Assembly (NCBI RefSeq): GCF_003477885.1
Contig: NZ_QUEE01000016.1
Coordinates: forward strand, 45,770-109,769
Reading direction: 5' to 3'
Length of the DNA stretch: 64,000 nt
From: Lachnotalea sp. AF33-28
GTDB lineage: Bacteria; Bacillota; Clostridia; Lachnospirales; Lachnospiraceae
Below are positions 25,968 to 33,725 of this stretch, in pieces. The notes below the pieces were generated by a model. It worked only from the letters and a program-made list of their open reading frames with translations. It did no database searches and was not told the DNA's origin. Position 1 is the stretch's first letter. Every line of letters starts with the position of its first letter. Position numbers and translations under genes: made by a program.

Positions 25968-26749
25968 AACGGGCGCTTAGCATAGCCGGTTCCGACTGCA
26001 GCGGAGGAGCCGGCATACAGGCGGATTTAAAGACGTTTCTGTCCTGCGGAGTCTACGGCATGAGCGTTCTGACCGCCGTGACTGCGCAGAACACTGTGCA
26101 TGCGGGCAGTATACTGTTGGTACCGGCAGAGCTGGTTGCCGAGCAGCTGGACGCTGTGTTTCAGGATATCGGAGCGGACTGTGTTAAGATTGGAATGCCG
26201 GGAACGGCCGGGACCGTCCGTGCCATCAGCGAAAAGCTTAACCTATACCGTGCGTGCAATGTGGTGGTGGATACGCCGGTCTGCGCCAGCACCGGGCGGA
26301 TTCTCGCAGAGCCGTCCGCTGTTTTGGCGGTCAGGGAATATCTGTTTCCGCTGGCGGATCTGATCACACCCAACCTCTCGGAGGCCGGGCTGTTTACCGG
26401 CCGGCCCGTGGAGAAGAAGGCGGATATGGTAAGAGCGGCCGAAGAGCTAAAGAAGCTGGTGAAGGGTGCGGTGCTGGTAAAAGGCGGGCATCTGCCGGAC
26501 TGTGCGGACGATCTGCTGTTTGACGGGGAGAATATGCTGTGGCTTGCCGGCGTGCGCTATGAAAATCCAAATACCCATGGCAGCGGATGCACGCTGTCCG
26601 CAGCGGCCGCCGCAGGAATGGCAAAAGGATTGTATGTCCGGGAAGCGGCAGAGGAAGCCAAGCGTTATATCACGGGAGCGATTGAAAGCGGTTTAAACCT
26701 TGGAAGAGGCTGCGGTCCGCTGAATCACGGATGGAGGATGAAGCTATGA
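25964..26749 (+). CDS. thiD: Hydroxymethylpyrimidine/phosphomethylpyrimidine kinase ThiD
   Basis: A 261-residue ribokinase-fold enzyme that phosphorylates HMP and HMP phosphate to HMP pyrophosphate. The N-terminal GSDCSGGAGIQADLKTF and C-terminal NTHGSGCTLSAAAAAGMAKG are family signatures; the Cys in the latter lies in the anion hole. Translation is coupled to thiW and thiM through ATGA overlaps at both ends. It supplies the pyrimidine substrate for ThiE. Confidence 0.92.
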   Translation: MKRALSIAGSDCSGGAGIQADLKTFLSCGVYGMSVLTAVTAQNTVHAGSILLVPAELVAEQLDAVFQDIGADCVKIGMPGTAGTVRAISEKLNLYRACNVVVDTPVCASTGRILAEPSAVLAVREYLFPLADLITPNLSEAGLFTGRPVEKKADMVRAAEELKKLVKGAVLVKGGHLPDCADDLLFDGENMLWLAGVRYENPNTHGSGCTLSAAAAAGMAKGLYVREAAEEAKRYITGAIESGLNLGRGCGPLNHGWRMKL

Positions 26750-27627
26750 GCGGGATCGGAGAAAGGGCCGTTTCTGCGGCAGCAAAAGGGCTTGCGGCAA
26801 TCCGGATGCGGCGGCCGCTCATCCATGTGATTCCCAACAATGTATCAGCCGCATTCATGGCGGATGTGCTGTGTGCGGTGCGGGCCAGGCCGCTGATGGC
26901 AGTTGCGCCGGATGAAATGGAGGAGATCGTGTCGGGCGCCGATGCGCTGGCGGTCAATCTGGGACAGCCGGTGCCTGAAAAGTTTGAGGCCTGTAAGAAA
27001 GCCCTGTGGGCTGCGGCCTTGACGGACACTCCGGCGGTACTGGATCCTGTGGGAGCTGGCGCTTCCTCGTACCGGCTGTTTATGGCCCTTGCACTTAAGG
27101 AGATTCCCTGGAAAGGGATCATCAAGGGGAACCGGACGGAGCACCTGGCCCTGGAGGAAAACCGCCTAAGCTATACCGGAGTGGATTGCGTGGATGATGG
27201 CGTGGATTGTATGGACGCTCCTGATAGAGCCGCAGATAGGATAAAACCCTGGAGGCCCGCCGCAAAAGAGGCCGGGGGCCGGACTCTAGTCTTCACCGGC
27301 AGGGAAGATACGGTGCTTTCCGACCGTATGGAACTCACGCTGCTTCATACAGGAGACCTTCCCTATGATCTGACCGGCACCGGCTGTGCGGCCGGCGCAC
27401 TCTGCGGAGCCTTTCTGGCAGTGCTGAACGAGCCTGAATTTGCGGCGGCGGCCGCACTGTCGCTGTTAGGCCTCGCCATGGAAAAAGCGGATGGCGCTGC
27501 AGGATATGGCAGTTATCGGATCCGTCTTTTGGATATGCTGTCAGATACGGGACCGGAGGAGCTGGCAGCCTTTACGAGCCGGTGTTTGTCCTATAAAACA
27601 AAAGAACCGGAACAGGAGTTAAGATGA
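26746..27627 (+). CDS. thiM: Hydroxyethylthiazole kinase ThiM
   Basis: A 293-residue kinase that phosphorylates 4-methyl-5-hydroxyethylthiazole for salvage. The ATP/substrate motif is DLTGTGCAAGALCGAFLAVL, and the N-terminal PLIHVIPNNVSAAFMADVLC aligns with the usual HxxTNxV region in altered form. The GNRTEHLAL loop also differs from the more common GNxSEI. A polar insertion around residues 150-180 (GVDCVDDGVDCMDAPDRAAD) is unusual. The start at 26746 overlaps the thiD stop, with GGAGG upstream. It fits ThiW import of thiazole. Confidence 0.85.
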   Translation: MSGIGERAVSAAAKGLAAIRMRRPLIHVIPNNVSAAFMADVLCAVRARPLMAVAPDEMEEIVSGADALAVNLGQPVPEKFEACKKALWAAALTDTPAVLDPVGAGASSYRLFMALALKEIPWKGIIKGNRTEHLALEENRLSYTGVDCVDDGVDCMDAPDRAADRIKPWRPAAKEAGGRTLVFTGREDTVLSDRMELTLLHTGDLPYDLTGTGCAAGALCGAFLAVLNEPEFAAAAALSLLGLAMEKADGAAGYGSYRIRLLDMLSDTGPEELAAFTSRCLSYKTKEPEQELR

Positions 27628-28241
27628 ACCTATTGAAAAGAGACCATGACATTCTATATCTGATTGCCAGCCTGGAGGCTGGCGAAGACCGCATAAATGA
27701 GGCGCTGAAGGCGGGAGTGGATGTGATCCAGCTTCGTGAAAAAGGCATCAGTTCTGCAGAATATCTTAAACGGGCCCGACTGATCCGCAGGATGGCATCC
27801 CTGTATGATGTGACCTTCATTATAAACGACAGGGTGGATATCGCTGTCCTTTCCGATGCGGACGGCGTGCACCTGGGACGGTCCGATCTTCCGGTAAGCG
27901 AAGCCCGTAAACTGATGGGGGAACACCGCCTGATCGGAGCCACGGCCCGCACTCCGAAAGAGGCACAGAAAGCACAGGCAGACGGTGCGGATTATATTGG
28001 AAGCGGAGCCTGGTTCAGCACCCGGACAAAATCGGATGCTGTATTTCTCTCCAGAGAGACCTACGGGAAAATACGGCGAAGCCTTGTTATCCCGAGTCTT
28101 GCGGTGGGCGGAATCACCGCGGAAAACTGCAGGGAACCCATAGCGATGGGCGCGGACGGCGTGGCGGTATCCGCCGGCCTGCTTGGCGAATCGGATATTC
28201 AAAATGCTGTGCTCCTGTTCCGGGCTAATATGCAGCAGTAA
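27624..28241 (+). CDS. thiE: Thiamin-phosphate synthase ThiE
   Basis: A 205-residue TIM-barrel enzyme that joins HMP pyrophosphate and thiazole phosphate to thiamin phosphate. Signatures are VIQLREKG, FIINDRVDIA, DGVHLGRSDLP, GATARTPKEA and the phosphate-binding LAVGGITAENC. It overlaps the thiM stop by ATGA and is the last gene of the operon. No thiS, thiG, thiH or thiF gene is present, so thiazole must come from salvage or be made by genes elsewhere. Confidence 0.92.
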   Translation: MNLLKRDHDILYLIASLEAGEDRINEALKAGVDVIQLREKGISSAEYLKRARLIRRMASLYDVTFIINDRVDIAVLSDADGVHLGRSDLPVSEARKLMGEHRLIGATARTPKEAQKAQADGADYIGSGAWFSTRTKSDAVFLSRETYGKIRRSLVIPSLAVGGITAENCREPIAMGADGVAVSAGLLGESDIQNAVLLFRANMQQ

Positions 28242-28326
28242 ACTTATTGCTCCAATTTAACATGTGCTCATTCCCGTAAGAATAAATTAATATTTTTACC
28301 TCCAACAGCGACAGGGATTTATGTTA

Positions 28327-28451
28327 CAATGTCGTTAGACATTGTTGCGCTGATTTTCGTCTGCAAAGCAGACAACTACTCTTGAAAATCATGCGCATCC
28401 CCCGGAGGGGCATGTCAGCTTGCTGACATGCGGCAATGTCGTTAGACATTG
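28327..28451. repeat. Cluster of short palindromes after the thi operon
   Basis: Several perfect hairpins stand in a row: CAATGTC-GTTA-GACATTG (28327-28344, repeated at 28434-28451), GTCTGC-AAA-GCAGAC (28359-28373), CCCC/GGGG (28400-28410) and CATGTCAG-CTTG-CTGACATG (28411-28430). TGATTTTC (28351) also pairs with GAAAATCA (28384). Direct repeats of CAATGTCGTTAGACATTG plus TGCGCTGA frame the cluster. The rest of the 278-bp gap shows nothing recognisable. Confidence 0.7.
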
Positions 28452-28519
28452 CTGCGCTGAATAGATCTATCCTATTTAGCCCACATTAGATATAGGTATG
28501 AATATAGAGGAGGAGCGGG

Positions 28520-29917
28520 ATGAGCCTGACTGAGATAAACGGTCTGGTGCTGCGCTGTTTTGCTACCGGTGCGGCTGTGACCCTGTTGTTAATTCCCTTC
28601 TTTTTGATCGGATATTTTTTTGTTTACCGCAGGCTGTTTGGCGGGAAAAAACGGATTGGCAGGAAGCAGGCGGCAGCCTGGATGATTCTGTGCATTTATT
28701 TTATAATGGTCCTCGGGGTGACTTTTTTTAACCGGGACGGTGAGAGCGGAGGTGGGACAAACCTGCATCTGTTCAGCTCCTACCGGAATGCCTGGAACAG
28801 CTTTACGCTGAAAAACTGGCAGTATGTCACGCTCAATATCGTCATGTTTGTACCTCTGGGCATGCTGCTTCCGGTCTGTCATAAGAATTTCAGAAAAGGT
28901 TATATGACCGTGCTGGCCGGAGCACTGTTTACCGTCGGCATTGAGTGTACACAGTTGATGACGGGCTATGGGGTATTTGAATACGATGACATTCTGAACA
29001 ATCTCATCGGAACTGTTGCAGGATATGGGCTGGTTATGGCATTTATGCCTCCTGCCGGGAAACGGCGCAGGATTCTTAGATCGGCGTTGTATCTCATGCT
29101 GCCGCTGTCGGTGCTGGCGTTGTTTGCGGGGATTTTTATCAAATACAGGAGACAGCCGTTCGGAAATCTTCCCGGCGATTATATCTACCGCATGGAGGTG
29201 GACGGCGCGAGGATATTTCTCAATACGGATTTAAACGAGCAGGAAGCGGAGGTTTTCGTGTACGGCCCAAAAGAACGGTCAGAGCAGGAAGGGACAGAGG
29301 AGGCATTGCGGTTGTTTGCCCTTTTGGGAGCGCCCAAGGAGAACCCGGCATCGGTGAAGCGCCAGGACGGAAACGTGATCGTAAGGTCAGCTTCGACGGA
29401 TGAGTCCCTGGAATTTTGTTTGTCGGACGGAACCTTTATATATAGGAATTCCAGTAAAACACAGGCTGGGACGGGAAATGGAGATGGGGAGTACCTTCAG
29501 GATCTCTTAAGGAAGCTCGGGATATTTGGAAGCCGCATACCGGATCCGGAACAGCGCGCGGATGGGGGATACAGCTATAAGGCTGAGGATGAGCCCGGAG
29601 GGGATGAGTTCCGTAAAGGAGATCTGGAGGTGTGGCTTAACGCGGACGGAACGATAAGAACGCTGGCAAACGGGATCACAGTCTACCGTCCGGCCGCAGA
29701 GGTCCCGATCATCAGTGAAAAAGAGGCTTTTGAACGGATGGCCGGGGGATATTTCAGAATCTATCAGGAAGGCGACCGCATATCGTCTCTGGAGGTAAAC
29801 CGTGTCCGGCTGGATTACCGCAGGGATACCAAGGGGTATTACCAGCCTGTTTATCTGTTTTCCACTAGAGCAAATGAGGTTGGCACCACGGTCATGATAC
29901 CGGCGCTTCGTCGTTAA
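28520..29917 (+). CDS. VanZ-family membrane protein with a C-terminal extension
   Basis: A 465-residue protein. Residues 1-210 hold about six membrane helices and the VanZ pattern: TLNIVMFVPLGMLLP, FTVGIECTQLMTG, EYDDILNNLIGTVAGY. The remaining 255 residues are soluble, probably extracytoplasmic, and show no domain I recognise. VanZ proteins affect sensitivity to teicoplanin and lipoglycopeptides in some hosts; most chromosomal members have unknown roles. GGAGGAG precedes the ATG. The pentapeptide-repeat gene starts 30 bp after the stop and may share the transcript. Confidence 0.8.
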   Translation: MSLTEINGLVLRCFATGAAVTLLLIPFFLIGYFFVYRRLFGGKKRIGRKQAAAWMILCIYFIMVLGVTFFNRDGESGGGTNLHLFSSYRNAWNSFTLKNWQYVTLNIVMFVPLGMLLPVCHKNFRKGYMTVLAGALFTVGIECTQLMTGYGVFEYDDILNNLIGTVAGYGLVMAFMPPAGKRRRILRSALYLMLPLSVLALFAGIFIKYRRQPFGNLPGDYIYRMEVDGARIFLNTDLNEQEAEVFVYGPKERSEQEGTEEALRLFALLGAPKENPASVKRQDGNVIVRSASTDESLEFCLSDGTFIYRNSSKTQAGTGNGDGEYLQDLLRKLGIFGSRIPDPEQRADGGYSYKAEDEPGGDEFRKGDLEVWLNADGTIRTLANGITVYRPAAEVPIISEKEAFERMAGGYFRIYQEGDRISSLEVNRVRLDYRRDTKGYYQPVYLFSTRANEVGTTVMIPALRR

Positions 29918-29947
29918 CTGTGTGCAGGATGACGTTAGGGGGAGCAT

Positions 29948-30583
29948 ATGATGAAGAAAATGTTAAAACCGGCCATACCGGATGGGCTGCTGGAAGGCAT
30001 GCCGTTTGAGGAGGCCGCGGCGACAGAAAAGATGGAAGAATACCATTTTTGCGGCGAATATGTGGAGGAATGCAGCATCCCTTCCCTGCTTGCGGGCGCC
30101 TGCCGCTTTACCAATATGACGTTTGCGGACTGCCGGTTTGAGAAAGCATCCTTTACCGATGTGATTTTTGAAAAATGCGATCTGTCTAACAGCAATTTTA
30201 CAGGGAGCTATTTTGCCCGGGTGGAATTTAAAGACTGCCGCATGATCGGAACGAATTTCAGCGAATCGTCCATGCACTATGTGAGGATGGACGGCTGCAG
30301 CGGTTCTTACCTGAATGCTTCTTATGCCATGCTTAAAAATGCCATATTTCAAAACTGCAAGCTGGATCACAGCTTTTTCCAATACGTGAAATTACAGAAC
30401 CTGGAATTTGAAGGGATCGACTTCACCGGTGCCAGTTTCGCGGAAACGCCGATGAATGGGCTGGATCTTAGCAGCTGCAAGCTGGATAGGATGTCTGTGT
30501 CCATGGATAAGCTGAAAGGTCTGACGGTGACCACGGAGCAGGCGCTGGATTTTATAGCGCTGCTGGGACTGAAGCTGAAGTAG
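29948..30583 (+). CDS. Pentapeptide-repeat protein
   Basis: A 211-residue protein. From about residue 42 to 180 it is built of pentapeptide units of the A(D/N)Lxx type (for example CDLSNSNFTGSYF, IDFTGASFAE), which fold into a right-handed quadrilateral beta helix. The C-terminal LTVTTEQALDFIALLGLKLK is a frequent cap in Firmicutes members. Some pentapeptide proteins mimic DNA and protect gyrase (Qnr, MfpA); others have unknown targets. It sits between the VanZ-like gene and the ATPase/TOPRIM-like pair, 96 bp before the latter. A second ATG three bases on is equally possible as start. Confidence 0.85.
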   Translation: MMKKMLKPAIPDGLLEGMPFEEAAATEKMEEYHFCGEYVEECSIPSLLAGACRFTNMTFADCRFEKASFTDVIFEKCDLSNSNFTGSYFARVEFKDCRMIGTNFSESSMHYVRMDGCSGSYLNASYAMLKNAIFQNCKLDHSFFQYVKLQNLEFEGIDFTGASFAETPMNGLDLSSCKLDRMSVSMDKLKGLTVTTEQALDFIALLGLKLK

Positions 30584-30679
30584 CGAAAGCTCCGCTTTTT
30601 CTCAAGGAACTGAATAGTTATAACAAAACTACAGATATTAGTAACAGTGAGCAGTAAATTTCTGTAGGAGGGCGGGTCG

Positions 30680-32041
30680 ATGGAAGCTCCCATTATACGG
30701 ATTCAGCAAATTGAGATTGAAAACCTGAAAAATGTTTCCTGGGGCAGGATCAACATGTCAAAATACGGGAAACGCCGCTTTTATGACGGTGAAAGCAGTG
30801 TCATCGGGCTCTATGGCCAGAACGGATCGGGAAAGACTGTGGCCATAGAGGCTTTTTCTATTGTGCGGACAATGCTTTTGGGTGAAGCGCTGCCTAAAAA
30901 TTTTGCCCGATGCATCCGTAACGGGGAGAGCTGCGCTTCCATAAAAGTGTGTTTTTATATAGAAGAGCCTGGCGTGCAGTGCCTGGCGGACTATCAGTTC
31001 GTGTGGGAGAGGGACGGAGAAGAGAAGACCGCTTTAAAGAGTGAACGTTTATCCGCCTCTGTAGGAAAGGACGGCCAATGGAAGCCCCGGCGGGATCTGT
31101 TTTACTGTGAACGGGCTGAGGGCGGTCTCTCCTTCGCGCCCAAATACCGTTTTGAACAATATGCGAAGCGGCCGGGCGCAGGGGACCTGCTTGAGCGCGC
31201 GGCCGGCAGAGCTCTGGGATGGAACGGGACGGGCTGTGAAACCGGCAGCTGCCTGTTTTCCGGCAGCATGCAGAAGCTGCTTGGCACGGAAGCGGATGAG
31301 GAGCTCGCACAGCTGACAGAGACGCTGAAAAACTACGCGGCGGAGAAGTTTACGGTACAAAAAAGTGGATGCGGTTTTGCCATGACAGTACCGTTTTCGG
31401 ACTCGAATGTTTCATTGGACCTTTATGGTGTAAACATGCTCCCGCAGGCACAGGCGAAGGCTCTAACAGAGGCGGTGAAGGCTTTGGATACCGTGATGCA
31501 GTCGCTGGTTCCGGGCATCGGCCTTAGACTGCATACGGTATCTAGCGGCGGGAAAGAAAGCGAAGGGATGAGAGAGTGCCGGCTGGAGACTGTGAGAGAA
31601 GGAAGTCCCATACCGATGGCCCAGGAATCGGCGGGGATTTGTAAGATGATCACCCTGATCCTGATGTTTGCGGCCTGTTATCACGATCCGTCCTGCTGTG
31701 CGGTGATCGATGAGCTGGACTGCGGCATTTACGAATATCTGCTTGGAGAACTTCTGGTGCTCATGAAAAACGACGCGAAAGGTCAGCTGTTTTTCACCTC
31801 CCACAATCTGCGCCCGTTGGAGGTGCTGGAAAACGATTCCCTCACTTTTACCACCGCCAATCCAAAGAACCGTTATCTGCGCCCTTTTTCCGTGAAAAAT
31901 ACCAGAAATACCAGGCTCTGTTATTTGAGAGCGGTGGTGCTTGGCGGCAAGCAGGAAAATCTGTATGAGGAGACCAGCCTGTATGATATCAGCGCTGCGC
32001 TGCGCAGGATCCGGAGGGCCTTTGATGGAACGGAAAGCTGA
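30680..32041 (+). CDS. AAA (OLD/AAA15-like) ATPase
   Basis: A 453-residue ABC-type AAA ATPase. The N-terminal IRIQQIEIENLKNVSWGRI leads into Walker A GQNGSGKT (46-53). A signature-like AQESAGICKM follows at 314-323, then Walker B AVIDELD (341-347) and the switch FTSHN (His375). This order is that of the AAA_21/AAA15 and OLD-type ATPases, which drive many phage-defence nucleases (PARIS AriA, Gabija GajA, Septu). The middle region, about residues 95-300, has no recognised domain. The next gene starts 17 bp before this stop, so the two are translationally coupled. GGAGG lies upstream of the ATG. Confidence 0.8.
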   Translation: MEAPIIRIQQIEIENLKNVSWGRINMSKYGKRRFYDGESSVIGLYGQNGSGKTVAIEAFSIVRTMLLGEALPKNFARCIRNGESCASIKVCFYIEEPGVQCLADYQFVWERDGEEKTALKSERLSASVGKDGQWKPRRDLFYCERAEGGLSFAPKYRFEQYAKRPGAGDLLERAAGRALGWNGTGCETGSCLFSGSMQKLLGTEADEELAQLTETLKNYAAEKFTVQKSGCGFAMTVPFSDSNVSLDLYGVNMLPQAQAKALTEAVKALDTVMQSLVPGIGLRLHTVSSGGKESEGMRECRLETVREGSPIPMAQESAGICKMITLILMFAACYHDPSCCAVIDELDCGIYEYLLGELLVLMKNDAKGQLFFTSHNLRPLEVLENDSLTFTTANPKNRYLRPFSVKNTRNTRLCYLRAVVLGGKQENLYEETSLYDISAALRRIRRAFDGTES

Positions 32042-32729
32042 AAAGAAGATACTTCTGTTTCTGGTGGAGGGGCTGACGGATATGCAGGCGTTAAGCCTGC
32101 CGGTTTCCCATATTTTCAGAGACTACAATGTGCGATTCCAGGTGATTCGGACGGATGTGACCAGCGATGAGAGCGTGACGCCCAAGACAATTGAAAAAGA
32201 ACTGACGGGACGGGTGGACAGATTCCTGGCTGAATACCCGTTTGTCCGCAAGGGGGACATCGGGCGGATCATCCAGCTCATAGATACGGACGGCGCATTT
32301 GTCGGGCCGCAGTATATCAAACAGGCCGGTGACAGGAGAACTGCCTATTCGGAAGAGGAGATTCTGGCTAAGGATAAGGAACGCCTGCTCCTTAGAAATA
32401 TGCGCAAACGCACGATCGTCTACAAGCTGGTGCACACGCAGGCGCTAAAGAGCACCATACCCTATGAAGTATATTATTTTTCCAGAAATATGGAACATGT
32501 GCTGCAAAAAGATGCATCCGACCGCCTCACCAAGCAGGAGAAGGAAGCCTATGCCTTCTCTTTTGCCGACCGTTATGACGGAAATGAGCAGGGGTTTTTA
32601 AGTCTGCTTGGATCGGACGAGCTGAATGTGCCGGGCACTTATGAGGAAACCTGGCATTTTATCATGGAGGGAACCGCCTCCTTAAGGAGATATTCGAATT
32701 TTTACCATCTGTTCCGGCAATTGCTTTAA
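32025..32729 (+). CDS. Putative TOPRIM-like partner of the AAA ATPase
   Basis: A 234-residue protein with a start inside the ATPase gene (ATG at 32025, overlap 17 bp). The N-terminus KKILLFLVEGLTDMQAL has the E-G of a TOPRIM first strand (E15), and IIQLIDTDGAF supplies a D-x-D (D87, D89). Those are the metal-binding positions of TOPRIM nucleases and primases. The rest is helical and unassigned. RloB and the AriB effector of PARIS pair a TOPRIM domain with an AAA15 ATPase in the same way. I do not recognise the exact family, and nuclease activity is inferred. Confidence 0.6.
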   Translation: MERKAEKKILLFLVEGLTDMQALSLPVSHIFRDYNVRFQVIRTDVTSDESVTPKTIEKELTGRVDRFLAEYPFVRKGDIGRIIQLIDTDGAFVGPQYIKQAGDRRTAYSEEEILAKDKERLLLRNMRKRTIVYKLVHTQALKSTIPYEVYYFSRNMEHVLQKDASDRLTKQEKEAYAFSFADRYDGNEQGFLSLLGSDELNVPGTYEETWHFIMEGTASLRRYSNFYHLFRQLL

Positions 32730-32736
32730 AATATGC

Positions 32737-32765
32737 TTGTCCCTTTTCCCACGTTTGTGTATAAT
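32737..32765 (+). promoter_or_regulatory. Promoter of the lipoprotein gene
   Basis: -35 TTGTCC (32737-32742), 17-bp spacer, -10 TATAAT (32760-32765). It starts 7 bp after the TOPRIM-like gene's stop and separates the lipoprotein from that pair. Confidence 0.75.
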
Positions 32766-32834
32766 TAGATGCAGCGGGCTTATAAGCTCTTAGCCAATAA
32801 GATTAAGCCGCACAAGCGGCAGAGATTTGAAAGG

Positions 32835-33533
32835 ATGAACATAGTGAAAAAAAACAGATGGAAAAAATGGGCTGCGGTCTTATCAGCCGCTGCCATTGCA
32901 GTTACTCTTACCGCATGTATGCCCAACATGATGGGGATGCAGAACAACAAAGAACCTGAATCTCTGGCTTTGGATAAAAACGCGCTGCAGGAGATGGATC
33001 TGAATGCGTTCTATTCAGAGGAAAACGGCTATTCTTTTCATGGGGTGAAATGGCACAGCACACCGGATGAGGTGGAGAAACAGCTGGGATATCCCATGGG
33101 AGAGCCGGTTGACCTGAAAAATTCCAGCATCACCTGCTACCGCCCGGAAGCAGCGGCGGAGCTGATTTTAGGACGGGTCTGTTCGGTTGTGGAGCTGGCG
33201 TTTAATGAAGAGGACAAGCTCTATAATGTCAGCTTTCAGTACAGCGCCGGGCACGATATGGATTCCGCTGGCCTGGATGCGTTTGTTACGGAGCTGGTAG
33301 CGGAGTTTGAGAAGCTTTACGGAGAATATACGGTAGCTTCGGAGACTTCGCAGCTGCCGACGGTGGAGATGCATTCCACCACTTATAAATGGGAACTGCC
33401 CATCGGAAACGATATGTATTCCAGCCTTCAGGTAGCGTTTGCCAATACCACAACGGAGGACACGGATATTGTGGTGGTCGGCGTGGTTGGTTATACCGCC
33501 GAGGAACGCGCCAAGGAAATGGACAAAGAATAA
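32835..33533 (+). CDS. Predicted lipoprotein of unknown function
   Basis: A 232-residue secreted protein. The signal peptide (KKNRWKKWAAVLSAAAIAVT) ends in the lipobox LTAC, so the mature N-terminal Cys would be lipidated at the outer face of the membrane. The mature part has no domain I recognise; it contains GVKWHSTPDEVEKQLGYPMG, suggestive of a small alpha/beta fold. The start at 32835 is preceded by GAAAGG. It has its own promoter and a strong terminator. It precedes the pst operon but is not similar to the phosphate-binding PstS. Confidence 0.75.
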   Translation: MNIVKKNRWKKWAAVLSAAAIAVTLTACMPNMMGMQNNKEPESLALDKNALQEMDLNAFYSEENGYSFHGVKWHSTPDEVEKQLGYPMGEPVDLKNSSITCYRPEAAAELILGRVCSVVELAFNEEDKLYNVSFQYSAGHDMDSAGLDAFVTELVAEFEKLYGEYTVASETSQLPTVEMHSTTYKWELPIGNDMYSSLQVAFANTTTEDTDIVVVGVVGYTAEERAKEMDKE

Positions 33534-33566
33534 TAATGGAATAAAAACTGACTGCAGTAGAAATGG

Positions 33567-33613
33567 TGCCGCCGGGCTGTGATTTTGAAATTCACAGCCC
33601 GGCGGCTTTTTTA
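33567..33613 (+). terminator. Strong Rho-independent terminator
   Basis: The stem GCCGCCGGGCTGTGA / TCACAGCCCGGCGGC encloses TTTTGAAAT and is followed by TTTTTTA. It isolates the lipoprotein gene from pstC. Confidence 0.9.
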
Positions 33614-33620
33614 CCCGGAT

Positions 33621-33660
33621 TTTACAAAGTTTTGACATTACCATGCTGTTTTCATACTCT
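33621..33660 (+). promoter_or_regulatory. pst promoter with PhoP-box-like repeats
   Basis: TTTACA and TTGACA stand 11 bp apart (33621 and 33632), resembling the direct repeats bound by PhoP in Firmicutes. The second repeat is also the -35 (TTGACA), followed by a 17-bp spacer and -10 TACTCT (33655-33660). Phosphate-starvation control is inferred. Confidence 0.55.
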
Positions 33661-33725
33661 GATTCATGTTATTTTCATTTCGTAGAGATGAGAGAATGAT
33701 GACGATATGAAGGAGAGGAGAACGC

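Noticed and set aside
28327..28451. Possible CRISPR array
   Set aside because: The repeats are different palindromes with only one duplicated, without regular spacers of constant length, and no cas gene is present.
32835..33533. Lipoprotein as a substitute PstS
   Set aside because: It is too short, lacks the PstS fold signatures, and is separated from pstC by a strong terminator.
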